A DNA stretch of 64,000 nt from positions 14,572,001-14,636,000 of the forward strand of contig CM060732.1 of NCBI GenBank assembly GCA_030704615.1. The letters run 5' to 3'. This document shows, one piece after another, positions 44,125 to 55,600 of the stretch. This DNA comes from Takakia lepidozioides. Its lineage: Eukaryota; Streptophyta; Takakiopsida; Takakiales; Takakiaceae. The translations under genes were made by a program, and so were the position numbers. A model generated the notes under the pieces. That model had not been told where the DNA came from and made no database searches. It worked only from the letters and a program-made list of their open reading frames with translations. Numbering within the stretch: the stretch's first letter is position 1; each line of letters begins with the position of its first letter.

Positions 44125-44879
44125 GCTTGGCTTGCGGTCCACATACAATGGTACGCCCATCGGATAGTAGAACTGTACTGCTGCCAGTACCTCAGACTCT
44201 GGCCACACAAAGGTCCGACATATGTCTTGCCTACCAGTAACCTGTTTTGATCGAACTAAGATATTACTATATCGTTCACTTGTTTCCACGTGCATGTATT
44301 TTTGTATGTTGGAGGGTTCATGTTTTTCTGCTTTCCGAAAACTTGCTCTCCTCATTCGACCTCCGACAAGGAAATGCGGCGCCGAATTTCCAAGTATCGT
44401 CGTAGGTACCCCCAGAGGCGGCCTTCGCCAACACCAAACCGCTCCGAAATTTCGCACGTGCGAACCCTAATGCGGCACCCTATTTCCCAGTTCAGTTGCA
44501 AACCTTTCCCGCCGAATACCCGAAGAAGACAGAATTGTGAAGTACTGCAGACTCTATTGGTGCAGACTCCATTGGTTCAATCGCGGCAAAAGGGTCAGCT
44601 TCATTCCAATGTTAAGGCATGTAAAACCGCGGAATACTCTATACAGGCCAGTATGCGACGTCCTTTTGCAGTGGTATACTGGATTTCCCGTTGCACGGTC
44701 ACTTATTTCCATGAGCGGATCTATAAAACCATGAGCGGACTTGTTACTGACGACATATCTTCGCCGCATTACATGATCTGGAACGTCCAAAAACGGCAAG
44801 GTCAAATAAAAAACTATTATTTTAATACTTGTTTAATCTGCCGCATTTCCAAATTTGGAGGAGTCCGCTCATGAAATCC
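44125..44879. other. element B 3' flank with a hybrid palindrome
   Basis: Downstream of the transposase stop there is no gene. A palindrome at 44370-44391 has the B-type left arm (GGAAATGCGG) and the A-type right arm (CCGAATTTCC). Related half-palindromes occur near 44470 and 44838. A diverged copy of 44.40-44.65 kb appears inverted at about 48.37-48.60 kb. Confidence 0.6.
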
Positions 44880-44969
44880 GCGTATCTTAGACTTCGGCTC
44901 ACCGCTCATGCGGCTCATGCGGCTCATGGCTCATGGTTCATGGTTTCTGCTCATGAAATAGTAAACCTC
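44880..44969 (-). repeat. right TIR and subterminal repeats of element B
   Basis: Read inward from 44969 the end is GAGGTTTACTATTTCATGAG, then CATGAACCATGAGCCATGAG and further CATGAGC words. It pairs with the left end at 30004 and abuts the duplicate CCGATTGGA at 44970. Confidence 0.88.
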
Positions 44970-47505
44970 CCGATTGGACAGGCACAGCTCATCAACCATT
45001 TCAAGCTCAGGAGAAGGTTCCGAACTCCACATTTAAGTGTGCGCATTGCAAAGAACCACCACACTGCATGTCTGTTTGTAATGCCAAGCAGTTCTATGTG
45101 TTGCACCGTTTCCCTGACCTCACCCGAGCTTGCATACACGTTGGTTCCCATTGTCACAAATTGGCGAGGGGGAACTCGCGGAAGGCTGCCCATGAGGCAG
45201 AGTAGCTCGTTCAGGAGGAGGTTAAGTTGAGACCGGGTGCCAAACCCAAACAGATACAGCTCCAAGCCGCCCATAAGATGGCATTGGCCAGAATTATGTC
45301 GGAAGACGGCTCCGACAGAGTTCCTCTCGATGAGAAGGAAATGGAGGCATTGCTGGAGTCGGTGTCCCACGTATGTTCACCGAATGTCCGAAACCACATT
45401 GTCTCATGCAAACAAAAAATTGGGCGTGGCTCGGATATGCACTCCATTCTGGAGGTGAAGCGACGATGTGGATATGACTACATTCATGGAAGTAGGTTTC
45501 CAGGACAAGGGACTGAGGTAGATCGTTGTTTCGTATTCAAAATGTCCACGTGTGGACCTGGCAGCGGCATCGAACTGGTCGACAGGATGACGAGTGGGAA
45601 CTTGTCAAACAGATGGGTCATGTTCGACCATATCAAGCGAATTACAAATCACCAGTGGGTGACAATGGGTGCACATGTCTACGACACCCACTGCAGGATG
45701 CTAATGACAATTTATATTTGTGAGATGAAAGGAGAGGACACACAATCGGAGATGCTTCTTTGGCAGGGAATAAACGAACAAATGGCCAAGGCGGGATTGC
45801 CCCCTCCCAATTTCCGTGGTTTCATGGCGGACAACGCACAAGTAAATTGGGCTGCCATCCGAAGGGTGTACGGGCAAGACCCCAATGTTCCCATGGAAGG
45901 CAAGGAGAGATCTTGTGGGTTCCATTTTCTGCAGAGCCTTTCGTAGTACACAACCAGGCTCGTGGCGCCAGATTTCAGAGAGGAGCACCGTTCCATGTGT
46001 CTTGCGTGGAAGCGCGCTCCCACCTTGGATGATGCAGAGACACAGTTTGCATGTATACGGGCTCGGTGGACATCGTCAGGTGCTGTAAGGAAATCAGACG
46101 AGGGAGCAATGGTCAGTTGGCTAGCATGGTAGCATTATCGTTTCCTCCAGTTTGGCGACTATATGCGGGAGGTGAGTTGCACGAATTTGCGTCCCGTTGA
46201 ATATTATTCTTGGCATTATTTGTAACTTGCTTGTAACCTCAACATGTGCTTGTGCAGGAAATGTGTCTCGACTCCGACACCGACATGCCCACGACAAACA
46301 TGGCCGAATCAGTACATTCTTCCTGGCGTGCCTCCTCTGCGGCGCATCTGGTGGACATCCTCACTGCCACAACGGAGGACATTGTGAGATCAATTATGCA
46401 GCAATGCAGGTACAACGAGTTCTTGAAAGGGAAACAGTGGGGCTTGGGGCTGGACAGGCAGGAAATGCTGATGCGGACTGCCTCCAAATCGAAGAATCCT
46501 CGGAAGTGGGCGGCAGCCTTGCGAGAGGGCCTTCGGGACATGCCATTGCTTCGAAGAGGCCAACATTTGGAAGGAGATGTTCATACCCGTCCAGTGAGAC
46601 GAAGACTTGACGAGGCACCTGGCGGGGAAGAGGATTCATGGCGAGCTGACAAGAATATTCGCACGCTCCCTCGTGGTCCCGTGATGTTGCCCGAGGAGGT
46701 CTCATTGAGCACCGCAAGTCCTGCACGTTCAAGATCGCCATCTCCTTTGAGCACAGGGCACGTGCCCAAGAAACGTAACGAGCCATCTGTAGTAACGCAG
46801 TACAACATACCCATTGTGGAGACAAGAGTGTCGGAGTCACAGTGGAGAATTGCAAGGACATTGCCGGCATTTCAAGGGAAGTGCTGCGCCATTCGGGTGG
46901 ATACGAGAGCACGCTATGGTGAGATGATTCGGAGGAACCCACACGGTGCTGTACCTGCACCTTGTTTCAGCGGCAAATTTTTGACTCCCACATTTGCTCA
47001 CGCCACAACGCAGACGTTTTGGTTCTGTAGGCACGACATAATGACCTGTGTATTTGGCAAGCCCAAATACGGGATTCAGGGAATGCCAGAGCCTCCGAGC
47101 GTCTGGCCTGTTGCACCGGGTTGCATCCTCTCTCAGAATGAGGCGGATGCTCTATCTGCAACAGGATTTCGTATGGTGCAACGCACAAACGTCCCGGCCC
47201 ACGCATTTCCAGTTCCTCAGACCCAGCCATTGCAGATTGCTCGGTCCAGTAGAGATGGATTGGACAATTCTGCACATCCCACAATGCGATTCGGAAGAGT
47301 GAAGAGACGACACCCTCCCAACAAGTTGAATGAGACTCGGATTGCCAATGCTCTTGGGATGGCTTGCACTATTCAGAGCTCCGTGGACGTAACTCCACCC
47401 GGCCTTGGGCGTGTTTATCGGATGGCAACGGCCGGCTCGGCTGTACGCGACGATGTATACACAATTACGATTGGAGTGGAGCCAACTTGCAATTGTACGG
47501 ACTTC
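44970..47505 (+). pseudogene. SWIM-type transposase of element A, 3' half
   Basis: After the duplicated CCGATTGGA the reading continues as DWTGTAHQPF, collinear with the 5' half at 29109-30003 and with element B's gene. Landmarks: CAHCKEPPHCMSVCNAK, HVCSPNVRNHIVSCKQ, GFMADNAQVNW, CGFHFLQSL. The same intron is kept (donor at 46170, acceptor before 46258), and exon 2 is open down to CNCTDF. Stops TAG at 45203-45205, 45944-45946 and about 46130 break exon 1. Similarity to B ends at about 47505 within the SWIM finger, where unrelated sequence begins, so the finger's second C-x-H and the right TIR are missing. Confidence 0.9.
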
Positions 47506-48207
47506 TCCTTGATGGAAGCAACCCTGAGTCTTAAAGAAACTCCCTTCTTGGAACAAATTGCCTATCTGCAATCTTGCCCTGTGCTCATCGACATTTACAC
47601 GGCCTGATGGCAATTCAAACAATTGCTGCAAGTATTGGGGAGTAATCTCTATATCTACTCCCCTCACTTGTGTAACTCCCGTCTGAGGTTCAAAGTTCTG
47701 AATGAATTGTATCATGAACGCCCTATGATGCAAGGACCATTCCTTGCGTAGCAGTCCCTCCAATCGCAACTCCTTCCATAGCTGCACTGCCTGAGGTGTA
47801 GCAATTGTCTGCCTCTGCAAAATCGTGGTGCTCTTCACCCTGACATCCTCCATTCCCCGAATTCTCTTCATTCCAGACAAACAAGATGACCTTGTTTGAA
47901 ATAGCTCTAAGAAAGCTTGCAAGGCGTAGAGCATAAAAGTATGGTTGGCACAGAATGGAACGGGTAAGTGCGTGTAAGCCTGTGGGGCTTGCAAGTATCG
48001 AGTGAGAGAGAATGTACTCTCAACCCATCCGTCTTTGCGCCACTGCGTAAGAAGTAAAGCGAGCGTATAATCTGTAATATCCGCCATAGCTACAACGCTA
48101 TAGCTTTGATTGCCCCTCCCGTCGAGACGCTGGTTATTCGGAGTCACCCCGACTCTTCCGCTCATAACACTTCTAATTTCTTGTTCTTGTTTCTTGGAGG
48201 GAACCAC
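47506..48207 (-). pseudogene. unknown ORF truncated at the element A junction
   Basis: A long minus-strand frame from 48207: a basic/polar start, DITDYTLALLLTQWRKDGWV, then helical sequence rich in Gln and Leu (LWKELRLEGLLRKEWSLHHR, VDIEITPQYLQQLFELPSG). It runs to the junction at about 47506; beyond that the frame merely reads antisense to the transposase. It resembles plant retroelement gag-like or plant-mobile-domain proteins in texture but I see no defining motif. It is evidently part of another insertion that removed the end of element A. Confidence 0.4.
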
Positions 48208-48276
48208 CTACATGAAATTCTCGTTCCTGTTTGGCTGTTGCCTCCTTGGGTAACTTCTTAATTTTACCCCCCTCAG

Positions 48277-48301
48277 TGGACATTCCCACTTGGAATGTCC
48301 A
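48277..48301. repeat. perfect 10-bp inverted repeat (TGGACATTCC/GGAATGTCCA)
   Basis: TGGACATTCC, a 5-base loop CACTT, then GGAATGTCCA. It lies between the unknown ORF and the inverted transposase fragment. A terminator-like or insertion-footprint hairpin is possible; function unknown. The rest of 48208-48375 shows nothing recognisable. Confidence 0.6.
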
Positions 48302-48375
48302 CTAGGACAGCACATGTGGCAAAAGTCCCCCTTTTCTGCACTCGTGAAGGGTTCCGTTACTTTTTCCACATACTG

Positions 48376-49619
48376 GCCTGTATAGAGTATTCCACGGTTT
48401 TAGATGCCCTAACATTGGAATGAAGCTGACCCTTCTATCGCGATTTTATGATCCCCATGCAACAAAACAGTCTGCAGTGCTTGAAAATTCTTGTTTCTTC
48501 CTGCATTCTGCGGGAAATGTTTGCAACTCAACTGGGAAATGCGGTGCTGCATTACGGTTTGCACGTGCGAGATTTTTGAGGGGTTCAGTGTCATCGACAA
48601 TCGGCGCCTTGAAGGGCAGTATGATGCTCCCTTCTTCGCCATGATCTGGAAGTCGGTGCAATTGCATGTGAGTAACTCTGAAATGGTGACGGTGTACACC
48701 TCATTGCGGACAGCTGAGCCTGCCGTGGCCATCTAATACACACGCCCAAAGCCTGGTGGGGGCACTTCTGTTGAGCTCTGGATTGTACAGTTCATCCGAA
48801 GTGCATCCCCCATCCTTGTCTCGTTCACTTTTGAGGGAGGTTGCCGTCTCTTCGGTTTCCCCCAACGGTGTGTAGGATGCTTAGAGTTGTCACGTCCAAT
48901 TGTTCTTGCTCTCATAGGGGTCGGTGGTGGAGGCTGTGGAACCGGAAATGGTTGTCTGGGGACGTCAGTGCGCTGCACCATCCGAAATCCTGCTACAGTA
49001 AGGGCATCGGCCTCAACCTGACTTGATCGCATCATGGTTCCACCGGCCACACTGGGGGAGCCTATGACATTGTTTGTATGCCGTACTTGGGCTTTCCATA
49101 GACACAAGTCATAATGTCATGCCTGCAGAACCAGAACTGGGTCGTTGTCGCCTCCGAAAACTTTGCATGGACAAATCTTCCTGTGAAATTAGGAGCAGGG
49201 ACAGCGCCATCTGGATTCCTCCTTATCATCTCTAAACAACGCTGTCGTGTATCCATTCGAATTGCGGAACACCTGCCTCGAGACGCCGGCCTTGTGCGAG
49301 CAATTCTCCACTATGACGCAGACACAGTCATCTCCACAATGGGTTGGCCATACTGCATAACAACGGGTGGAATCTGGGGCAGACGAACGGTGGGAATTTC
49401 TCGCACGGAATCCCCGCTTGAAGGCGATGACGATCTTGAAACTCTCGGGCTTCCACTACTGGAAGACACATTGTGCGGCAACATGACGGGACCTTGAGGT
49501 GCTGTCCGAATGTTCCTGTCGGATCTCCAGGAATCCTCTTCGCACCCGGGTTCTTCTTCAATCCTCCGCCTCACAGGGCGAGTACGGACGTCCCCCTCTA
49601 GGTGTTCACCTCTGCGGTC
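48376..49619 (-). pseudogene. inverted 3' fragment of an element-B-like transposase
   Basis: On the minus strand this reproduces B's exon 2 from RRIEEEPGCEEDSWRSDRN through HTHRWGKPKRR-type sequence to CNCTDFQIMAKKGASYCP. It then jumps about 400 bp (relative to B 43.99-44.40 kb) into the 3' flank with SFQC. The SWIM finger thus lacks its last C-x-H. It also has a small frame break near 49025. Identity to B is very high in exon 2 but lower in the 3' flank. It is a separate, internally deleted copy whose upstream edge at 49619 abuts a CTAGTGG-rich repeat. Confidence 0.85.
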
Positions 49620-50300
49620 TAGTGGCTGGACTAGTGGCTGGACTAGTGGTGGACTGGTGGTTGGACTAGTGGTCTACTAGTGTGTGGTGTGCACATGTGT
49701 TGTGTGGTTTTGGACAGTGATGTAGTTGTATAGCGATATGTATGCGCACGACAGCTGTCAAGTTGTTTCACCACTAGTGTGAAACTAGCTAAGAAATAGC
49801 TAGTTTTTACATATTGACATTTGGGGATTGGCCCAAGTGTCAATCTAAGGGTCAAGGCAGATTTAGGCCCTGGAGTGGTTATCTTCACGGCAAGCGGTGG
49901 GCTCATCTTTCTCGAGTTGAGCCTCACCGCGGCTAACTATGGTACTGTAGTATGGATTCCCATAGCATGGGGTGTACTTGGCTTGACTTTATATGAGTGA
50001 TGATTTCATGTGCAAAGTTTGTGAGCTCGAGAGAGCTTGTATTCTTCTTGTTTATCATTGTGGTGGACTAGTGACTGCCATAGTGGGCAGCATAGTGGCA
50101 GCCGAGTGGTTGGACTAGTGATATACTAGTGTGTGGTATGCACATGTGTTGTGTGGTTTTGGACAACGATGTAGTTGTGTAGCGATATGTATGCGCACGA
50201 CAATTGTTTTCCATGTATAGAAGAGCCGTGTGTAGAAGAGCCTGTAGGCGATCGTGGCAGTCGTTTCATGCGTGGGGGATGCAAGTAGTGGGACCAAAAC
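49620..50300. repeat. CTAGTGG-rich repeat with a ~100-bp direct duplication
   Basis: GGACTAGTGGCTGGACTAG-type words open the block. A segment from about 49662 to 49755 (containing GTGTGGTTTTGGACA and GCGATATGTATGCGCACGAC) is duplicated at about 50107-50200. These could be the ends of a small LTR-like or other repeat; no open frame of interest lies between them. Confidence 0.6.
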
Positions 50301-50309
50301 ATGTTTTTT

Positions 50310-51350
50310 TTCCTTTTACTCAGTATCTTGCGTGCGCTTCCTTACATGAATCCTCCAACACTTGATACTCAATGTTCCCTTCATCTCTCCCAACATTTGT
50401 CCCTCCGTGTACAACACCAATGCTTGGTGATTTGGTAACCTTCTGCCCTAACTCTTCATCTGTGTCTTGTTCTAAGTATATCTTTGCGGGTGACTTAGGG
50501 AATTCAACATGAGATTGTGACTGAATAACCTTCAGTGCCACCTGCTGGTTCCGGTCTTGTACAACTTGCATCTTCCACGATTGCGTCTTCCACATCACAA
50601 AATACATCCACAATTTTTGTGGCAAAGGTGCTGAAACCTCCAAACTCTATCCTTCCGCTCCGCCCTGATCTCCTTTGTCCCAACACCTTACAACAGGAAG
50701 CCCGCATTCCACATGTTTCCACTTCAAGACCCAGCCGATGGTTGTTTCCACTTCGGATCTGAGTATGACTCGGTGTACACGTGGTGCGCTGCTCCTCTTG
50801 TTGTTTGGTACCATTCAATTTGAGATTTCCAGGATACATAACATAGATTCCACTCGTTGGTGGCTTCACCTTGACACTTCTTGGTGGTGCATTTTCGTGA
50901 TTAGCTTCTGACTTACAATGCATTGGACCCGCAGCTGCGAATTTCTCATGGTCAATCTGACAATTCCCTTTCAACACGTGTGGTTGCCCTCTCGACTTCA
51001 ACTAACCTTCTGTCCAATGGGCTGATGCAACTGTCATCACCAAAATTGACTTTCACCAAAGGCGCTAATGTGATCTCCAAACCATTCTCTATCTCTTCAC
51101 ATGTTTCTACTGCGTCCTCTATGTTGGTGAATCGCCTTCCCAACATCATCTTCCATAATTCTGGTCGAAGACCCTCTACAAATCTCCTTGTCTCTTCCGA
51201 GTCAGACAGGTCTCTTCTTCTGAACATCTGGTTTACCCAAGTAATTCTGAACCCGCTGGTGCTGGCCTTGTTCTATAAACTCCATCTTGGTCTGCATACA
51301 ACCAATTTCAAAAGAAACAAAGCCACAAGGAAGGCCTTGCTCTGATACCA
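50310..51350 (-). pseudogene. LTR retrotransposon 5' internal region: PBS and gag remnant
   Basis: On the minus strand TGGTATCAGAGC at 51350-51339 is the standard primer-binding site complementary to initiator-methionine tRNA. Downstream is a gag-like reading (RRFVEGLRPELWKMMLGRRF, then VETCEEIENGLEI), the pattern of Ty3/gypsy gag capsids. Then come Cys/His-containing and polar frames at 51001-50504 and 50643-50320, broken by stops. No protease or polymerase is present before the repeat at 50300. The 5' LTR would lie above 51350, but its TG/CA ends are not clear. Confidence 0.7.
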
Positions 51351-52654
51351 AAAGAAAGGGGATAAAACCCCTTTTAGTTAACCTCTAAACTATTCATTGC
51401 CCAGGAGACTCGGGGCTGCCCTATGACTCACACCATAGTTAATTACTTCTATACTGTTCATGACCAGAGATTGATACCCTTATCCACGCCGCAGCGGAAG
51501 AGAAGACATGGACAAGGTTATAGCACATAAGCATATATACTTATACAGCCTATGTGTGTTGAAGATCAGGTAATTATGCATACGCCAACCCGGTGCTTCC
51601 TGTACTCACTTCTTAACACAATACAGGGTTAGTGATGCACAAGAGGTATCTCATCTTTCAGCAGTCAGGGCAACCATTCATTTGCCTAATTTACAAGGAT
51701 ATCTACTCTAATCAGCTGTCCATAGTCTTTCTCAAGATTGCTTTTGTACTGGCAGAACATTGCAGATCAACTCTTGGTTTTTCATCATGGTCACCTTGAT
51801 GTGACTTTCCTCTAGCTGCACTTTTATAATCATTCTACTTTGTTGTATGATAATTTAGCTATGTGCTTCACTGCTTTGCTCTACTTTTGCAAATACTGTA
51901 CTATGCTGCACCTTTTTGTAACTCTTTAAACTGTTTATATTTGTAGAGAGAACCTTTATGTCCGCAGGGACCATCTACTATTTAATAGAAATGTCACCTA
52001 AGGGACCCATCCAAGAGAACCCATTGCCTTTTGAGGCTTGTTTTTAAAACCTTTGGTACTGATTTGACATAGCACAATAATGGAAAGGTGGTGGAATCCA
52101 TGCAAAAGCGTGGATCGATCCACAAACCCACAAAACTTAGACAGCAAAGAATAAAGGCAAAGAGAGGACCCTTGGATTTATGAAATGAGAGGCTTCAAAA
52201 CAACTAATTCACAAGGACACAGGGTGAACGGACGAATGAATGCAGATCAGATGATTTTTGTCCTGTACCAGCTCTACATACACCGGTGTATCCAAGCAGG
52301 ATGAATAAAGTACGAGGGGGATGAATAGAGAATGAACAGAAATCGGATGAGACAGACCTTAGTGCAGCCCATGTGGCAGGCTAGTGTCTGGCACTTCTCT
52401 TGATCCGTCTGCGCGCTTGCTTGTTGTTTTTGTTTGCGAAGTCGTTGACGTCGCTCTGCCTTTGGAAGAGGGTGGCAGTGTGTGGAATGTTCTAGTTGCA
52501 GAAGCCCGGTTGAACGTTGAGTAGGCTGGAAACTTTACCTCATCATTTCATTTTTTTCTTGGGTGACTTCCTGATGAAGGGGAATTTCTAGCTCCTGTGA
52601 TGTTCTTCATTGTTATCGTGTTGCTGTGTGTGTGATGTGGACTAAGTTTCCCCC
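51351..52654. other. no gene recognised; upstream flank of cardiolipin synthase
   Basis: Possible LTR remnant near 51351-51700, then AT-rich intergenic sequence. The promoter and 5' UTR of the downstream gene should lie at its right end, but I cannot point to specific elements. Confidence 0.4.
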
Positions 52655-55600
52655 ATGAAGACACCGAAGAGGGAAAATTGGGCCGCAGTTCGGCTCTACT
52701 TGTCAGTGTCCAAAGCAGTCGGCAGAAATAGATCTTCTTCCCGGATTTTTCCTTGGCTTGTTTCGTCATATGAGTTATGGTATTCAGAAGTCGGAGCAGA
52801 GGAATCAGTTTACGTTCCATGTGCAGATGCCCTCTCCGAACCTCGCATTCTCTCACAAGACAGATTGGACGGCGATAGGTTATTTTGGAAGCTAATCCCC
52901 TTCTCTGTCTCGGCATTGACATCTGCTGCGTCTCTTCACACAGTCACCGCCCCCTGTTCGTCACCTTCAGTGTCCTCCCGCAGTTTAGTTGGCTGCAGAT
53001 TGAATGTCGGTCCCGGCGCTGCATGGCATCAGCCTCGCTCTCCATTTTCGTTTCCTGATTGTCGCTCGTCGGTGGGGTTACATTCTTCTACCTGTGCTCA
53101 AAATGAACGAGATCACGTGGACGAGGAAAAAGAGAGGGCGTTGAGGGAAGACCCAACTTTAAATTTTTCTCCAGGTGAGGGGGCAGCCTCTGGTCGAGAT
53201 GATCACACCCCCGCAGCGCACTTCAGAAGCGTTGGCGCAGTGTACAATCATCAAACTGGCAGGGCTGCAGCTGCAGAAAGAGAGGGGGAGCAAGGCAGCG
53301 AGACAGGCTGGACTAGGGAGGAAGTACTCAATTGGCCTAATGCAATATCCATGGCTCGCCTTCTTTCAGGCCCTTTGCTGGCCTGGTATGTGTACACACT
53401 CACTCATTCTCTGTTGGTTTTTGTTGTATATTACTGTCTAGATGCCCTCTGGCCTAATATCTCTCTCTCTTTCTCTCTCGACTTATGAATGCTTTGAAGC
53501 GTTGTTACGTTTAGTGGGTTAGCTTTCTCGATAGATAGTGGTTATGCACCATGACCAGGCTTTATGTGGTTCAGAACTTGGGGCTTATGGATATACCTGG
53601 TGCAGGCAGGGCATTGTCCTGCCGCCGTGTATTGTAGGTCGCCCACCTTCTAGTTAGGAGGCAGTGGCTGCTCCCATTGTTGTTTCCTTTCTTCTTCTGG
53701 TTAAGGTCTACATACCATTGCAAGGGGTGTTAAGCTGGGGTGTTCTGGTTTGCAGGATGATTCTACAGGGTCTACCCAGAGCTGCACTCCTTGGACTTGC
53801 TCTTGCTGGTGCAAGTGATTGGGTGAGCAGTAAGTGGTTTCAGTTTCTGCAGTAATGACTTGGCATCTCCTTCCTATTCCATTGTAGGTCCTTGCTTCAG
53901 GCAGAGAGTGCACTTGGAGTATTTGGCACTAAAACTTACAGGCAAACTTACAGACTGTAAATATATCTGGACTTACACAAACTTACAGACTGGATTGTTA
54001 CATCTTGCAGGCTACACTATTTTGGATGACCTGTATAGCTAAACTTTCTGATTGTTGCAGTCACAGTTCACTTTTCATAGGTAAACAATTGAGACGCTGA
54101 GTGTGATTCACGTAGTCAACTGCACATTTGGCAATATTCATATGATGTTTGGTGGAACTCACACTGCCCAAAAGCACTGTTCCAGTCCAGAGTGAAAACT
54201 GGTACAATGCATTTGTGCCTCTCTGGTGAAAAGAGTGAAAAGAGACGAGAAAATTTACAATGTCCATGGGGTCCTGAGGCCCATGGGACAAACTAGGATT
54301 AAAAGAAGCTCAAAAGGGCACAGAGAGAGAGATATAAACCTGTCGGTGAAGTGACGGAAGGTCATATCCGTGCTCGTTTAAGGCTTACACCTTGACATGC
54401 TCATATCTTCCCTCCAAACAAAACTTAGAGAGATAATGTATTCGTGCCGTTCCCTGCAAACATTGGCTTGCCATAGCCTTACAGCCATTGACCACGTGGA
54501 AAACCAACCCTCCTGGAGCCTTTTGTGGGGTTCGCACCCAGCAGGTATTAGCTTACCCCCACACCTCTGCTGCAGAACTTGTTTTCCTGCAACTGTCATT
54601 AAGGCACTTGCAGAGGCACTTGTCCGACAAACTCGACCGCCCAGTGGCAGGGTTATTGATGTTAAAATTATAGCCCTGCGTTTACACGGAAATGAGAGAG
54701 AGAGAGAGAGAATGTACTCATAAGATGTTTGCCATAGCCTTGTGGCCATAGACCCCACATGGGCGGAACAAATGGGAACAGGCATTACCATTACCATTGT
54801 GAGGGGCTCACTCTTGTAGTGGGACATAGCTTGGTATAAACAATTAGCTCGGGCTTTCCAGCTATCCTCTAGAAAGTCTTCACACAATCATCAACCTGCT
54901 GTGTGTGAGCTGCCCAGAAATTAGACCCCAACAGGGTCAGGGCTTTAGGCGCAGCGAGAATTTGAAAGTTGGTAAACAGAAGCGCAGGAACTATGTTCTT
55001 GATGTTCCTGAAGAGGGTCACTCTCTGGTGAGAATACCTTGGACAATGTATCAGAAAATGGATATTGTCTTCGGGCTGCCCACACATTGGGCAATTACAA
55101 TCTCCTTTTCCTCTCTGCATCTGTTTATTGGTAGGCGGCCCTACGTGTAGGTAGGTCCTTCAGATCATCCATAATGTCCTCGCCCATGTCACAGACTGGA
55201 AAACAAGTACAGGGAAGTTTTATGCCTAACTTCATTTTCAGTGGACAGTCTTCATGCATCCGAGATGGCGTTAGATGCCACAACCTCCAGGTCAGCTTCA
55301 TCTATCAGGGCAATTCTTCTGGGCTAATACTCAGATACTTGAAAATCTCTTCTACTCTTCTCCGCCAGGACTGAGAGATGATGTACTCATAAGACTGTGT
55401 TTGCCGTAGCCTTGTGGGACTGAGAGAAAGAGAATGTACTCATGTGACGTTGTTTGCCATAGCCTTATGGCCTGACCCTGCGCCCAGTTTGAGCGGAACA
55501 CAAAGGGCCAGAAACTACCTTTGTCAGGGGCTGATGCCGGTAGTATGACTTACCTTGAAATAGACAATTGATCCGAGTTTTCCAGCTATCCTCTAGAAAT

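Larger units (their letters stand above)
30004..44969. mobile_element. element B: ~15-kb TIR transposon with SWIM transposase, ParB-methyltransferase gene and palindrome arrays
   Basis: Bounded by the CCGATTGGA duplication and by inverted termini: left GGGGGCTGCTATTTCATGAG, right (inward) GAGGTTTACTATTTCATGAG. The termini are 21 bp with four mismatches, then clustered CATGAGC repeats. Contents left to right: an unknown minus-strand ORF (30467-31145), a palindrome array (31.28-32.4 kb), the ParB-methyltransferase gene on minus (32598-37772), the main palindrome array (38.12-40.09 kb) and the intact transposase on plus (40517-44124). It is inserted in the transposase gene of the related element A. 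The open transposase, the single frame break in the other gene and the intact duplication argue that it is younger than A. Confidence 0.92.
20528..47505. mobile_element. element A: outer ParB-methyltransferase / SWIM-transposase TIR element (interrupted by B, right end lost)
   Basis: The left terminus GGGGGCTGCTATTTCATGAG at 20528 is followed by CATGAGC repeats and CCACGGAAATAGGG. Going right: ParB-methyltransferase gene on minus (20840-27069), palindrome arrays of the GGAAATTCGG type (27.29-28.82 kb), then a divergently transcribed transposase on plus (29109 on). The transposase is split by element B (30004-44969) and resumes at 44970, continuing to about 47505 where similarity stops in the SWIM region. 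The right TIR is therefore missing. The sequence before 20528 (ACGACCACC) would be its target duplicate, but no partner was found. Both genes carry stops or frameshifts, so A is dead. Confidence 0.8.

Noticed and set aside
52548-52922. Minus-strand ORF over the CLS start
   Set aside because: Overlaps the CLS first exon in antisense and shows no domain; CLS is supported by eight in-frame exons.
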